Shown: positions 45,158 through 54,054, counted from the stretch's first letter. The stretch: 64,000 nt of DNA from Gilvimarinus sp. DA14 (GCF_024204685.1 NZ_CP100350.1:3870501-3934500); one strand, 5' to 3'. Made by a program: numbers and translations. Notes: generated by a model not told the origin, from the sequence alone.

Positions 45158-47614
45158 ATGAAACCTACCCGAATCAAACCTATCCTGGTGCGCAGCGCCA
45201 TTTTACTTGCCGTATTGCTTACGCTAATGCAGGCAAAAGCTGACGACACCGAATCAGTCCACACTGCGCGTTTAGTACCTTTAACCGCTGAAGCCTACGC
45301 CGGAAGTTCGGTCAATGTGGTTGCCGGAGCCCAGCCTTTGTACACCGATAGTGTGCACCAGTATGCGGCTTTCTATAACACTGACGCCAAGCTGGTGTTG
45401 GCCAAGCGTCGCATGGGCGAGGATGATTGGGATACTTCGGTGACGCCGTTCAGTGGCAATGTCAAAGACGCCCACAACAGCATCAGCCTAATCGTCGATG
45501 GCGAGGGCTACTTGCACCTTGCCTGGGATCATCACAACAACCCACTCAATTACGCCGTTAGCGAGCAGCCCGGATCGCTCAGCCTCAACCGCGCGTCCAT
45601 GCTGGATAATCGTCAATCCAGTGTCACCTATCCGCAATTTTTGCGTCTGCCCTCGGGCGATTTGCTGCTGTCTTATCGAGACGGTGGCTCGGGCAAAGGG
45701 AATCTCGTCCTCAACCGCTACCACACTAAAACTGGCCAGTGGCAGCGGGTGCAGAACAATTTAATCAGCGGTGAAGGGCAGCGCAGTGCCTATTGGGATT
45801 TAACCGTCGACAGCCAGGGTGGGCTGCACCTGGCCTGGATTTGGCGCGAAACCCCCGATGTGGCCAGCAACCACGATCTGCTGTATGCCTTTTCCGCCGA
45901 TGGCGGACAAACCTGGCAAAACAGCGCCGCAAAGCCCTACAAGTTGCCGATAACCGCGCAAACCGCCGAAGTCGCGGCTGCTGTCGCGCAAAAATCCAAT
46001 TTAATGAATCCGCCGCGTGTGGCGACCGATCGTTTGGGTAAGCCCTACATAGTTTCTTACTGGTCCCCCGCCGAGGGGCAGCCACCGGCGTTTCATTTGG
46101 TGTACCAGAGCGATAACGGCTGGACGACTCTTAAAGGCCCCGCCGCCGGTGAAAACTTCACTTTAGCGGGCTGGGGCACTAAACGTCCGCCGATCTCGCG
46201 CGCCAGCCTGTTGATCGAGTACGATTGGGATAAAAGCTGGGCGCATATTATTTACCGCGATGATACCGCCGGTGGGCGAGTGATTATTGCCACGGCAAAC
46301 GATTTAACCAAGCCCGAGTGGCACAAGCGCTTTTTAACCGAGCAGTCGGTGGGCGCCTGGGAGCCAAATATTGACCCGGCCCAGTGGGCGCGCTTAAAGC
46401 AGGCGCATTTGCTGGTGCAAAACGTGCGACAGCTTGATGGCGATGACAGTCGAGGTGCCGGTAGCGCCGGCGCACCGATTGATGTGCTGATGTTTAAACC
46501 CGATTGGGAGTCCCATCAGGCGCGTGAGGCGGCGGGCGACACCGCCATCGTAAAGCGCCAAGAGCCCAAGCCCATTGACCCGAGCCAGGTGAGCGAACTG
46601 GCGCAACGCGTGGCCGATTGGCAGTGGGCGAATATGCCCGATGGCTGGCACTTTCATCCTCAGGGGTGGGGCGTGTGTCCGCTGTATATCGGTATGCTGG
46701 ATATGGACCCCTATCTTCCCCAGGGGCAATTACAAGAGCGGCTGGCTCAGCGTGGGCGCGAGCTAAACTTCGCCCCGCGCGATAACAACCCCTTTGATGC
46801 CGATGATTATTGTGTGTCACAGGCTTGGATTCGTCTTTATCAGGACAGTGGCGATAAAGCCATGTTGACCCCGAGCAAACAGTGGCTGGATAACATATTG
46901 CAAAATCCACCCAGCCACTCGTTGGACTGGGGCTATGGCCACAGCCGCCACCGCTGGAGCTGGAGCGATTCGCTGTTTATGGGGCCCATGGCCTGGGTGT
47001 TAATGTGGGAGGCCACGGGTGACGATAAGTATCTGGATTTTATGAATCGCGAGTGGTGGGCCACCACCGAGCGTTTGTACCGCAGCGACATCGGTCTGTA
47101 TTTTCGCGATGAGTCCTATCTGGATGTGCGCGAGCAAAACGGCAAAACCGTGCACTGGGCTCGCGGTACCTCGTGGGTGATTGCGGGGCTGGCTCAGGTA
47201 CTGGAACACCTGCCGCAGGATTATCCGGATTACCCGCGTTATAAAGCCCTATTTGAGGAAATGTCGGCGGCGTTTTTGGCCGCGCAGCAGGGCGATGGCC
47301 TGTGGCGCCCCGGCTTATTGGACCCCGACACCCATAACGCCCGAGAGACCAGCGGCAGTGGTTTTATTGCTTTCGCGTTTGCCTCGGGTATTAACCAGGG
47401 GCTATTGCCTGCCGAGACTTATTTGCCCGCCGTGCAAAAGACCTGGGCGGCGCTAACCGACAGTGTTCTGGAAAACGGCAAGCTGACTCAGGTGCAGCCG
47501 GTAGGGGCGGGGCCTCATGGCTTTGACCCGAATAATGCCGCCCCCTTTGCCAGTGGTGCCTTGTTGATGCTCGCCAGTGAGTTGATGGAGCTTACCCCTT
47601 CAGCGAGCGATTAG
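45158..47614 (+). CDS. Secreted BNR_4 beta-propeller plus GH105 unsaturated-uronyl hydrolase fusion
   Basis: Product of 818 residues with a signal peptide (ILLAVLLTLMQAKA). About 40-460 is a BNR_4 propeller. DAHNSISLIVDGEGYLHLAW followed by DHHNNP carries two histidines 20 residues apart, as at the catalytic site of PL24/PL25 ulvan lyases. About 490-810 is a GH88/GH105 (alpha/alpha)6 barrel: HFHPQGWGVCPLYIGMLDMD, DWGYGHSRHRWSWSDSLFMG with the catalytic-type Asp, and ARETSGSGFIAFAFA. If both halves are active, one protein would cut an acidic polysaccharide by beta-elimination and then remove the unsaturated uronic acid. Lyase activity is inference. The stop overlaps the convergent CvpA gene by four bases. 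Confidence 0.8.
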   Translation: MKPTRIKPILVRSAILLAVLLTLMQAKADDTESVHTARLVPLTAEAYAGSSVNVVAGAQPLYTDSVHQYAAFYNTDAKLVLAKRRMGEDDWDTSVTPFSGNVKDAHNSISLIVDGEGYLHLAWDHHNNPLNYAVSEQPGSLSLNRASMLDNRQSSVTYPQFLRLPSGDLLLSYRDGGSGKGNLVLNRYHTKTGQWQRVQNNLISGEGQRSAYWDLTVDSQGGLHLAWIWRETPDVASNHDLLYAFSADGGQTWQNSAAKPYKLPITAQTAEVAAAVAQKSNLMNPPRVATDRLGKPYIVSYWSPAEGQPPAFHLVYQSDNGWTTLKGPAAGENFTLAGWGTKRPPISRASLLIEYDWDKSWAHIIYRDDTAGGRVIIATANDLTKPEWHKRFLTEQSVGAWEPNIDPAQWARLKQAHLLVQNVRQLDGDDSRGAGSAGAPIDVLMFKPDWESHQAREAAGDTAIVKRQEPKPIDPSQVSELAQRVADWQWANMPDGWHFHPQGWGVCPLYIGMLDMDPYLPQGQLQERLAQRGRELNFAPRDNNPFDADDYCVSQAWIRLYQDSGDKAMLTPSKQWLDNILQNPPSHSLDWGYGHSRHRWSWSDSLFMGPMAWVLMWEATGDDKYLDFMNREWWATTERLYRSDIGLYFRDESYLDVREQNGKTVHWARGTSWVIAGLAQVLEHLPQDYPDYPRYKALFEEMSAAFLAAQQGDGLWRPGLLDPDTHNARETSGSGFIAFAFASGINQGLLPAETYLPAVQKTWAALTDSVLENGKLTQVQPVGAGPHGFDPNNAAPFASGALLMLASELMELTPSASD

Positions 47615-48741
47615 TTTACCGGCCGGTCGGAGTAGCGCACATTGCCGTCTTCGTCGGTGTATTGGTAGATGGTGTCTTCGTCGTCTTCGGTCACGGTGGC
47701 ATCATCACCCGCTTGCATTTCGCGAATTCTCACCTGACTGTCTTTTTCCAGACTGGATAAATTATCGGCGCCCTCGACAAAAATAATTTCCGCCAGTTGG
47801 TTGAATTTAGGATTAGTAATCAGCGCAATTTTATTGTCTGATTGCATCTGCGCTTTAAATTCCGGATCGTTGATAATTTCCTGTACCCGCGGGTCATCTT
47901 TCATCAACTGTACGCGCTGATAGCCAAGGGAGACTTTGCGCGCGGTTTCGCGAGCGCTGTCTTTGTTGTCTACATCAAGCCCCGACGCGGCCATCAAATG
48001 TTTCATATCCGGGTCGTTCATGAGGCGGCGAAACTCTGGGACTTTCATGAGTTCATCGACATCGCCTTTTTTCAACAGCTGTTGAGTGCGTCTGTCTTGC
48101 AACAGTTTTTGTAAGTCCGGGTTATTGGTAACGCGGTTGACACGATCCACATTGGCTACCGGGTCGGCAATAAAGGCTTCACCCAGTTGCACGCTGTTAT
48201 CGCTGACGCCCGACAGTGCCATAATTGCGCCCGCCGACTTGCTTACGGTAAGTTTCGCCGCCTTGCTCACAGGATTGTTCTGTGGTGCAGGGCTCTCGGT
48301 GGTTGCCGGGGCTGCGCTGTCGGGCTGGACGCGATCGGCTTTTAAGTCTTTAGCCGAGCTGTACACATCCAGGGTATATACCAGCAGTAAGCCGATAAAC
48401 CCACCGATAATGCCGCCTATCACCAAACCACCAAAGCGCGAGGCCACCCCGGGCTTGTCTCCTCCGCCCGGTATCATGTGAGACAGTAGCCAGAACAAGA
48501 GCCGCAGCGCGACCATGGCTAGAATAAACAAGGCTATGCCGCCGGCCAGGTATGCGGCTATACCGTCGATGGAGGTGTTGGCTTTAATCAGTGCGGCGGC
48601 ATCTTTGCTGAAGTAAAACGCGGCGGCATAGGCGCCGATAAAGCTGATGCTGCGCGAAAGCGAGCCCCAAAATCCATTAAAATAGCCGCGCACAGCAAAA
48701 AACGCGGTAATGGCAAGGAAAACAATGGTGGTTACGGCCAT
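47611..48741 (-). CDS. CvpA-family membrane protein with C-terminal DUF4124-like tail
   Basis: Product of 376 residues. Four membrane helices in about 1-125 match CvpA (FLAITAFFAVRGYFNGFWGSL, FGGLVIGGIIGGFIGLLLVYTLD). A roughly 45-residue Pro/Ala-rich linker follows, then a helical region with recurring NP/ND-D-P-x-L/F units (VTNNPDLQKLL, LMNDPDMKHLM, KDDPRVQEIINDPEF, ALITNPKFNQL). It ends in a short DUF4124-like motif, IYQYTDEDGNVRYSDRPVN. CvpA proteins are needed for colicin V production and envelope integrity in E. coli, but this long C-terminal extension is not part of that family. The function is unknown. Confidence 0.72.
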   Translation of the reverse strand: MAVTTIVFLAITAFFAVRGYFNGFWGSLSRSISFIGAYAAAFYFSKDAAALIKANTSIDGIAAYLAGGIALFILAMVALRLLFWLLSHMIPGGGDKPGVASRFGGLVIGGIIGGFIGLLLVYTLDVYSSAKDLKADRVQPDSAAPATTESPAPQNNPVSKAAKLTVSKSAGAIMALSGVSDNSVQLGEAFIADPVANVDRVNRVTNNPDLQKLLQDRRTQQLLKKGDVDELMKVPEFRRLMNDPDMKHLMAASGLDVDNKDSARETARKVSLGYQRVQLMKDDPRVQEIINDPEFKAQMQSDNKIALITNPKFNQLAEIIFVEGADNLSSLEKDSQVRIREMQAGDDATVTEDDEDTIYQYTDEDGNVRYSDRPVN

Positions 48742-48823
48742 AACAGGACCCTTTTTTCGTTATCGATGACAGTGGCAGGATAATATACTACCGCACTGGC
48801 TGCGCCCAAGACTAAGGAGCTCT

Positions 48824-49627
48824 ATGTATTTATGTCCGGTGTGTAAAACGCCACTTGAAAAGCAGGCATCCACCTGGGTGTGTGAAAACCGGCACAGCTT
48901 TGATATTGCCAAAAAAGGCTACGTCAATCTGCTGCTGTCCCACAAAATGAAATCCAAAAGCCCGGGCGACAGTAAAATGATGATTCAGGCCCGCCAGGCT
49001 TTTTTATCGGCGGGGTATTATCAACCCCTGGCAAATGCGGTGGTTAAGCTAGCGCGCGAGTATGGCTTGCAGCGCATGCTGGACGCCGGTTGTGGCGAGG
49101 GTTATTACACCGCCGAATTGGCCCGCAGCGGCGTGCAAATGGCGGGTTTGGATATCTCTAAAGACGGTATCCAAGCTGCCTGCAAGCGCGATAAAAGCAT
49201 TGACTGGTGTATTGGCAGCGTAAACGATTTGCCCTACCTTAGCGGCTATTTTGATGGTGTGCTGTCGGTTTTCTGCCGCGTGGACGACGCCGAATTTCAG
49301 CGGGTGGTGCGGCCCGGTGGAGTAGTTGTTTTTGTCGGCCCCGGGGATAATCACTTGCCCAATTTGCGCGCCGGTTTATACGAGACGGTACGCCCTTACG
49401 AAAAGTCCAAACAGGCTGATTATTTGCCCTCGTTTGAACCCTTGGCTGATGTGTCCATTAATTTTCCCGTTCGTCTCGATTCTAGCGAACAGGTGCACAA
49501 CCTTTTGTGTATGACGCCGCACTATTGGAGCACCAACCCGGCGCAGCAGCAAAGGCTGTTGAGCCAGGGCGGCTTGTGCGACAGTGCAGATATTCAAATT
49601 CGACTCTACCGCCGGCTGGCAAACTGA
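48824..49627 (+). CDS. rlmA: 23S rRNA (guanine-N1)-methyltransferase RlmA-type
   Basis: Methylates G745 (RlmA-I) of 23S rRNA using SAM. Product of 267 residues. The N-terminal zinc site CPVCKTPLEK...CENRHSFD comes first, then KKGYVNLLLSHKMKSKSPGD, typical of RlmA. The SAM-binding motif LDAGCGEGYYTAEL is near residue 90, and RPGGVVVFVGPGDNHL follows. The G745 rather than G748 target is from the gammaproteobacterial family. Confidence 0.92.
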   Translation: MYLCPVCKTPLEKQASTWVCENRHSFDIAKKGYVNLLLSHKMKSKSPGDSKMMIQARQAFLSAGYYQPLANAVVKLAREYGLQRMLDAGCGEGYYTAELARSGVQMAGLDISKDGIQAACKRDKSIDWCIGSVNDLPYLSGYFDGVLSVFCRVDDAEFQRVVRPGGVVVFVGPGDNHLPNLRAGLYETVRPYEKSKQADYLPSFEPLADVSINFPVRLDSSEQVHNLLCMTPHYWSTNPAQQQRLLSQGGLCDSADIQIRLYRRLAN

Positions 49628-49675
49628 GGCCAGTAGCGGTATTGTGCTTTTTATTTAAAGGAAAAGGATCTGTCA

Positions 49676-50149
49676 ATGTTTAATAACCGCTTTCGTCAAA
49701 CGCAGCTTCAGCAACTACCCCAAAGGGGCTTTACCTTGATCGAGCTGATCTTGGTGATCGTGATTATCGGCATTCTGGCGGCGGTGGCGATTCCACGCTT
49801 TACCGATCTGGAGTCCGACGCGCGCGCCTCATCCATTCAGGGGCTGCTGGGGGCGGTTAAATCCGCGGCGATGCTGGCGCACGCCAAGTCTTTGACCCAG
49901 GGCGATCCATCGGCGGCGGTGGATATGGAAGGCGTAAGCGTGGCTATGGTCAACGGCTATCCCTCGGACGCCGATGGCGGTATCAATAACGCGGTAGATA
50001 TTGACGCTATTGACTACACTTTCAGCGCCGGTTCGCCGGCCGTATTTACCCTTACTGGCTATAGCGGCAATAACTGCGAGGTCACCTATACCGATCCCGC
50101 CGCCGCCAACACATCTCCGGCTATTAATTTCGACATTAGCGGCTGTTAA
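49676..50149 (+). CDS. Type IV pilin-like protein (MSHA major pilin type)
   Basis: Product of 157 residues. A 17-residue leader ending in Gly precedes the class III prepilin motif GFTLIELILVIVIIGILAAVAIPRF. MshA-like features follow: TDLESDARASSIQGLLGAVKSAAMLAHA, then a compact globular domain ending with a disulphide pair (NNCEVTY and the terminal SGC). A PilD-type peptidase encoded elsewhere would process it. No other pilus gene is nearby, so it may be an orphan pilin supplied to a distant MSHA or type II-like machine. Confidence 0.88.
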   Translation: MFNNRFRQTQLQQLPQRGFTLIELILVIVIIGILAAVAIPRFTDLESDARASSIQGLLGAVKSAAMLAHAKSLTQGDPSAAVDMEGVSVAMVNGYPSDADGGINNAVDIDAIDYTFSAGSPAVFTLTGYSGNNCEVTYTDPAAANTSPAINFDISGC

Positions 50150-50183
50150 GCCACTGGCTGTTCAATAAAGTGCAGGAGGCATT

Positions 50184-52427
50184 ATGCGCACCAAGGATAA
50201 ACTATTCGGCCTGCTAGGTTTGTGGGCCCTGCTATTACTGCCAGCCTGTGTCTTAGCTGTCGAGTGGCCGCAGCAAATCGAGGCAGAAGAGGGCAATATT
50301 GTGGTTTACCAGCCGCAGCCGGAAAAGCTCGCCGGTAATCTGCTCACTGGCCGCGCGGCTATGTCACTTGAATTGAAAAATAAAGATGAGCCCATCTTCG
50401 GCGCCTTTTGGTTTTCCGCAAAGCTGGATGTCAATTCGGCCACAGGCAAAACCCTGGTCCGGGATATGAAAGTCACCAAGGTGACCTGGCCCGATTCCAG
50501 TGCCGCAGACGAGGCTCGCTTTACTCAGGCGGTAGAGGCAGCCTTGCCGCAAACGGGTTTTGTCATAGACAACGACGCGTTGAGTTCCAGCTTGAAGGGC
50601 GCCGAACTGGAGCGCAAAAGTCTGGATCAGCTGAAAAATGACGCACCGGAAATTCTCTTTCGCGAGCAGCTGGCGGTTCTGCTGCTGTACGACGGTGAGC
50701 CGCAATTTACCGATGTCGACAACAGCCATTATGAGCGTGCATTAAACACCCCGTTTGCCGTGGCGCACGATAAAAAGAGCGACAATTATTTCCTTACCAG
50801 TGGTCAGTTTTGGTACACCGCCCAGAGCCCTGAGGGCCCTTGGCAAATGACCGGTAACCCGCCCGCTGATTTACAGCAAATGATGCCCTCCGCGGATCAA
50901 GACAACCAGGCCGCCTCGGGTAAACCCCCAGAGATTGTCACCGTCACTAAGCCTTCCGAATTGGTGGTCACCGATGGCAAACCAGAGTGGAAAAGTCTGC
51001 CCGGAGGACAGTTACTGTATGTGGTAAATACCGAAACTCCCTGGATTCGCGACGTTGCGGCGGGGAGCATGTATCTGCTGCTTTCCGGGCGCTGGTTTGA
51101 GGCGAAAAAGCAGGAGGGACCGTGGCAGTTTGTGCGTGCCGACGAGCTCCCGGAAAGCTTTGCTGCTATTCCACCCGATTCTGATATCGGCGGGGTGCGT
51201 ACTTCGGTGGCGGGTACCGAGGAAGCCGAAGACGCGGTGCTGGATTCTTATGTACCGGAAACCGCCGCCATCAAGCGCAGTGAGGCCGAGCTTGAGGTGA
51301 GCTATGATGGCGCTCCCGAGTTTAAGAGTATTCCCGGCACCGAGGTGGCCTACGCGGTCAATACCGGTGCCCAGGTGTTGCGAATCGATAACCACTATTA
51401 TGCGGTAGACAATGGTGTGTGGTTTGAGTCGGACGCCGCCAAAGGACCGTGGGAAGTGGCCGACTCTGTGCCCGAGGATAAAATTCAGCAAATCCCGCCT
51501 AGCTCGCCGGTGTATAACACCACCTATGTGCATGTGTATGAGTCTACCCCCGAGGTGGTCTACGTCGGTTACACTCCGGGCTATCTGTGGTCATTTCCCT
51601 ACTATGGTGTGCCTGTGTACGGCACAGGTTGGTACTACCCGCCGTATTGGGGCAGCTATTACTATCCGCGTCCACCCACTTGGGGCTTTCATGTAGGTTA
51701 TAACCCTTGGACGGGGTGGAATTTTGGCGTCAGCTGGAGCAATGGTTTCTTTAGCTTCGGCGCCAGCTGGAATGCTGGTTGGCACGGGCCCTATCGCCCC
51801 TGGGGGTGCTGTAACGGCTGGTATGGCGGCGGTTATCACCGCCCGCCGGTGGTCATTAACACCGGTAATATCAATATTGGCAACAATGTGAATATTGGCA
51901 ACCGCACCCTGGTGAGTAACCGAATCGGCAAAAATCCGCAGCTGGTTAATCGCAACAAGAGCGTTTATCACCGCCCCGAGAATCTGACTCGCAACGCCAA
52001 ACCTGCTGAGGTGCGCAACCAGCTGAAAATGGCGCGCCCTGCGCCCAACCGCGCGAACAATGTGTTCGCCGATCGCAATGGCAATGTAGCCCGTCGGGTG
52101 GATGACAATTGGCAGGTGCGAAACCAGGGGCAGTGGAGTGACAACCATCCGGCGGCGGCCGAGCGTTTATCATCCCCCGAGGTGAAACAGCGCGCTTCGG
52201 ATTTCAAACAGTCACATCCCGACTATCAGCGCCCGGATATCGACCGTCAGCAGATTAACAATTATCGCAATAATCACCCCAGCCCGCAGTTTGATCGCTC
52301 GGGGCTGAACCGCGATTTTCAGTCACGCCAGCGCGGTATGCAGAGGTCCATGCCTCGCGGCGGTGGCATGCACGGTGGCGGTGGAGGTTTCCACGGCGGT
52401 GGCGGCGGGATGCGTTTTCAACGTTAA
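50184..52427 (+). CDS. Large secreted protein of unknown function with three W-G-P-W modules and Tyr/Gly-rich tail
   Basis: A 747-residue exported protein. I do not recognise an enzyme family. The signal region ends LLLPACVLAVEW, so it could be a signal-peptidase I substrate or a lipoprotein. Three related modules follow: NYFLTSGQFWYTAQSPEGPW (about 201), MYLLLSGRWFEAKKQEGPW (about 295) and HYYAVDNGVWFESDAAKGPW (about 404), each followed by a PP-containing segment. About 455-560 is rich in Tyr, Pro, Trp and Gly. About 555-590 is Asn-rich. The tail is Asn/Arg/Gln-rich and ends in glycine-histidine runs. Similar proteins are often loosely labelled carbohydrate-binding; that is not supported here. 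Surface or matrix location is an inference. Confidence 0.75.
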   Translation: MRTKDKLFGLLGLWALLLLPACVLAVEWPQQIEAEEGNIVVYQPQPEKLAGNLLTGRAAMSLELKNKDEPIFGAFWFSAKLDVNSATGKTLVRDMKVTKVTWPDSSAADEARFTQAVEAALPQTGFVIDNDALSSSLKGAELERKSLDQLKNDAPEILFREQLAVLLLYDGEPQFTDVDNSHYERALNTPFAVAHDKKSDNYFLTSGQFWYTAQSPEGPWQMTGNPPADLQQMMPSADQDNQAASGKPPEIVTVTKPSELVVTDGKPEWKSLPGGQLLYVVNTETPWIRDVAAGSMYLLLSGRWFEAKKQEGPWQFVRADELPESFAAIPPDSDIGGVRTSVAGTEEAEDAVLDSYVPETAAIKRSEAELEVSYDGAPEFKSIPGTEVAYAVNTGAQVLRIDNHYYAVDNGVWFESDAAKGPWEVADSVPEDKIQQIPPSSPVYNTTYVHVYESTPEVVYVGYTPGYLWSFPYYGVPVYGTGWYYPPYWGSYYYPRPPTWGFHVGYNPWTGWNFGVSWSNGFFSFGASWNAGWHGPYRPWGCCNGWYGGGYHRPPVVINTGNINIGNNVNIGNRTLVSNRIGKNPQLVNRNKSVYHRPENLTRNAKPAEVRNQLKMARPAPNRANNVFADRNGNVARRVDDNWQVRNQGQWSDNHPAAAERLSSPEVKQRASDFKQSHPDYQRPDIDRQQINNYRNNHPSPQFDRSGLNRDFQSRQRGMQRSMPRGGGMHGGGGGFHGGGGGMRFQR

Positions 52428-52436
52428 GGAAGACAG

Positions 52437-52464
52437 AAAAAGCCGGTTTTTACCGGCTTTTTTT
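52437..52464 (+). terminator. Intrinsic terminator after the secreted repeat protein
   Basis: AAAAAGCCGGT and ACCGGCTTTTT form an 11-bp stem with a four-base T loop, followed by further T. Confidence 0.92.
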
Positions 52465-52537
52465 AAGGTTTGTTAAACCTTCTTGAGCCGTTCGCCAAGT
52501 ACGCGTTTAATGATGCGTTTACTGTAAAGGAGTTGTT

Positions 52538-53350
52538 ATGAGCGCAAATCTTTCTCTCCCGCAGCCTGGTTTAGGCACCTTTCGTCTGCAGGACGATGTA
52601 GTGATTGCATCGGTGAGTTCAGCGTTGGAGTTGGGCTATCGTCATATTGATACCGCCAGTTTTTACAACAACGAAGAGGCCGTGGGCAAAGCTATTGCTG
52701 CAAGCGATGTTGAGCGTGAGTCACTGTTCGTTACCACTAAAGTGTGGCACGAGCATTTGGCGGGTGATGGTGTGATTGAGAGTGTGAAAGCCAGCTTGCA
52801 ACGCTTGGGGCTGGAATATCTGGATTTGGTGCTCATCCACTGGCCATCGCCCCATGATGAAGTGCCTATGGAACATTATATCGCCAAGCTCAACGAGACG
52901 CGTGAAGCCGGGCTGACCCGTCACATCGGAATTTCCAATTTCACCATGGCGCAGGTCGACCGGGCACTTGCCTGTCCCGGCGGCGAGCATATTATTACCA
53001 ACCAGATTGAAGTGCATCCGTTTCTCGCCAACAAAGCCCTGGTGGAGCATTGCCAGAGTAAAGGTTTAACTGTTACCGGCTACATGCCTTTGGCCGTGGG
53101 TAAGGTAATGCAGGAACCGGTATTGCAGGAAATTGCCGATCGCTATCAGGCGACAGCTGCGCAGGTGGCCCTGGCGTGGGTGGCGCAGAGAAATATCGTG
53201 GTGATTCCCTCTTCGACCAAATCCTCGCACCAAAAAGCCAACCTTGAGGCCCTTGAGTTGCAGTTAAGCGACGCGGATATGCAGGCCATTAATTCTCTCG
53301 ATTGCGATGACCGCATCGCTAACCCCGATTTCGCTCCCAGCTGGGATTGA
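52538..53350 (+). CDS. dkgB: 2,5-diketo-D-gluconate reductase B-type aldo/keto reductase
   Basis: NADPH-dependent aldehyde/ketone reductase (DkgB/YafB group). Product of 270 residues. The catalytic tetrad is visible: Asp in RHIDTASFYNNEEAVGKAI with Tyr five residues on, Lys in VTTKVWHEHL, and His in LVLIHWPSP. The C-terminal NADP-binding VVIPSSTKSSHQKAN is intact. By family it reduces methylglyoxal and similar aldehydes; 2,5-diketo-gluconate may be a secondary substrate. Confidence 0.9.
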   Translation: MSANLSLPQPGLGTFRLQDDVVIASVSSALELGYRHIDTASFYNNEEAVGKAIAASDVERESLFVTTKVWHEHLAGDGVIESVKASLQRLGLEYLDLVLIHWPSPHDEVPMEHYIAKLNETREAGLTRHIGISNFTMAQVDRALACPGGEHIITNQIEVHPFLANKALVEHCQSKGLTVTGYMPLAVGKVMQEPVLQEIADRYQATAAQVALAWVAQRNIVVIPSSTKSSHQKANLEALELQLSDADMQAINSLDCDDRIANPDFAPSWD

Positions 53351-53357
53351 TTCAAAC

Positions 53358-53395
53358 GCGTGAAGCCTTAGTCAGAGCCCTTTAAGGCTTCACGC
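53358..53395. repeat. Perfect 13-bp hairpin after dkgB
   Basis: GCGTGAAGCCTTA (53358-53370) and TAAGGCTTCACGC (53383-53395) are exact complements with a 12-base loop, starting eight bases after the dkgB stop. No T-run follows, so it is a terminator only in the broad sense. It insulates the ECF sigma gene promoter downstream. Confidence 0.65.
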
Positions 53396-53449
53396 TCTGC
53401 CGATTCACCTCTTTTCTCCTGCTATAGTGATCTCTAGCATCAGCCTATG

Positions 53450-53478
53450 TGCATCCGTTCGGGCTGTTGTCCCGTACC
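53450..53478 (+). promoter_or_regulatory. Candidate ECF-type promoter of the sigma factor gene
   Basis: TGCATCC (-35-like, 53450-53456), 15 bases ending in TGTC, then CCGTACC (-10-like, 53472-53478). Element sequences and spacing match the motif before the DUF4331 gene at 54820-54848. Autoregulation of the sigma gene is the simplest explanation. Confidence 0.65.
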
Positions 53479-53514
53479 CGAGATACCACACAATAAAAGA
53501 CCTTAGGGGACTCT

Positions 53515-54054
53515 ATGGAATTGGAATCACAACACGTCAAACTGCTTTGCGCGACCGCAGAAGGAGATAGGCGCGCCTTTGCAAAATTGTATCAAGCGAC
53601 CTCCGGTAAGCTGTACGCGGTCTGCCTGCAGCTGCTGCAAAGGCGCGATTTAGCCGAAGAGGCCATGCAGGAGGCCTATGTGAAGGTCTGGCACAATGCG
53701 TCGGATTATCACAATGATAAAGGCAGCGTACTGGTATGGATGGTGAGTATTGCTCGCTACCGGGCGCTGGATATTTTGCGCTCGGCGTCTTATCGGCGCG
53801 AAACCCGCGAATCTGTGCAGGAGCAAGCGGATTCGAGCGGGCCTGAGGGTGCGCTATTCGACCAGCGCGATAAGGTGCGCATTGATGAGTGCATGGACAC
53901 ATTGGAGGACGGCCAGCGACAAATGATTCAGCTGGCTTATTTTCGTGGGCTTACCCACGCCGAGTTAACCGAACACACCGGCTCGCCGCTGGGTACGATC
54001 AAAAGTTGGATTCGTCGCGGGCTGCAAAAACTTAAGAGGTGCCTGGAGCCATGA
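53515..54054 (+). CDS. ECF-family RNA polymerase sigma factor (SigK-like)
   Basis: Product of 179 residues. Sigma region 2 spans about 20-90 (FAKLYQATSGKLYAVCLQLL, RDLAEEAMQEAYVKVWHNA). Region 4 spans about 125-178 (RQMIQLAYFRGLTHAELTEHTG, GTIKSWIRRGLQKLKRCL). The closest recognisable group is the SigK/RskA type (ECF19-like). Its stop overlaps the anti-sigma start (ATGA), giving coupled synthesis. Targets are probably itself and the DUF4331-TPR-HupE operon, through the shared promoter motif. The activating signal is unknown. Confidence 0.92.
   Translation: MELESQHVKLLCATAEGDRRAFAKLYQATSGKLYAVCLQLLQRRDLAEEAMQEAYVKVWHNASDYHNDKGSVLVWMVSIARYRALDILRSASYRRETRESVQEQADSSGPEGALFDQRDKVRIDECMDTLEDGQRQMIQLAYFRGLTHAELTEHTGSPLGTIKSWIRRGLQKLKRCLEP

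Noticed and set aside
44955-45161. 68-codon reading frame inside the MITE-like element
   Set aside because: It lies within the inverted-repeat element, runs through the right terminal repeat into the next gene's start, and shows no protein-family signature. Most likely chance coding in a repeated element.
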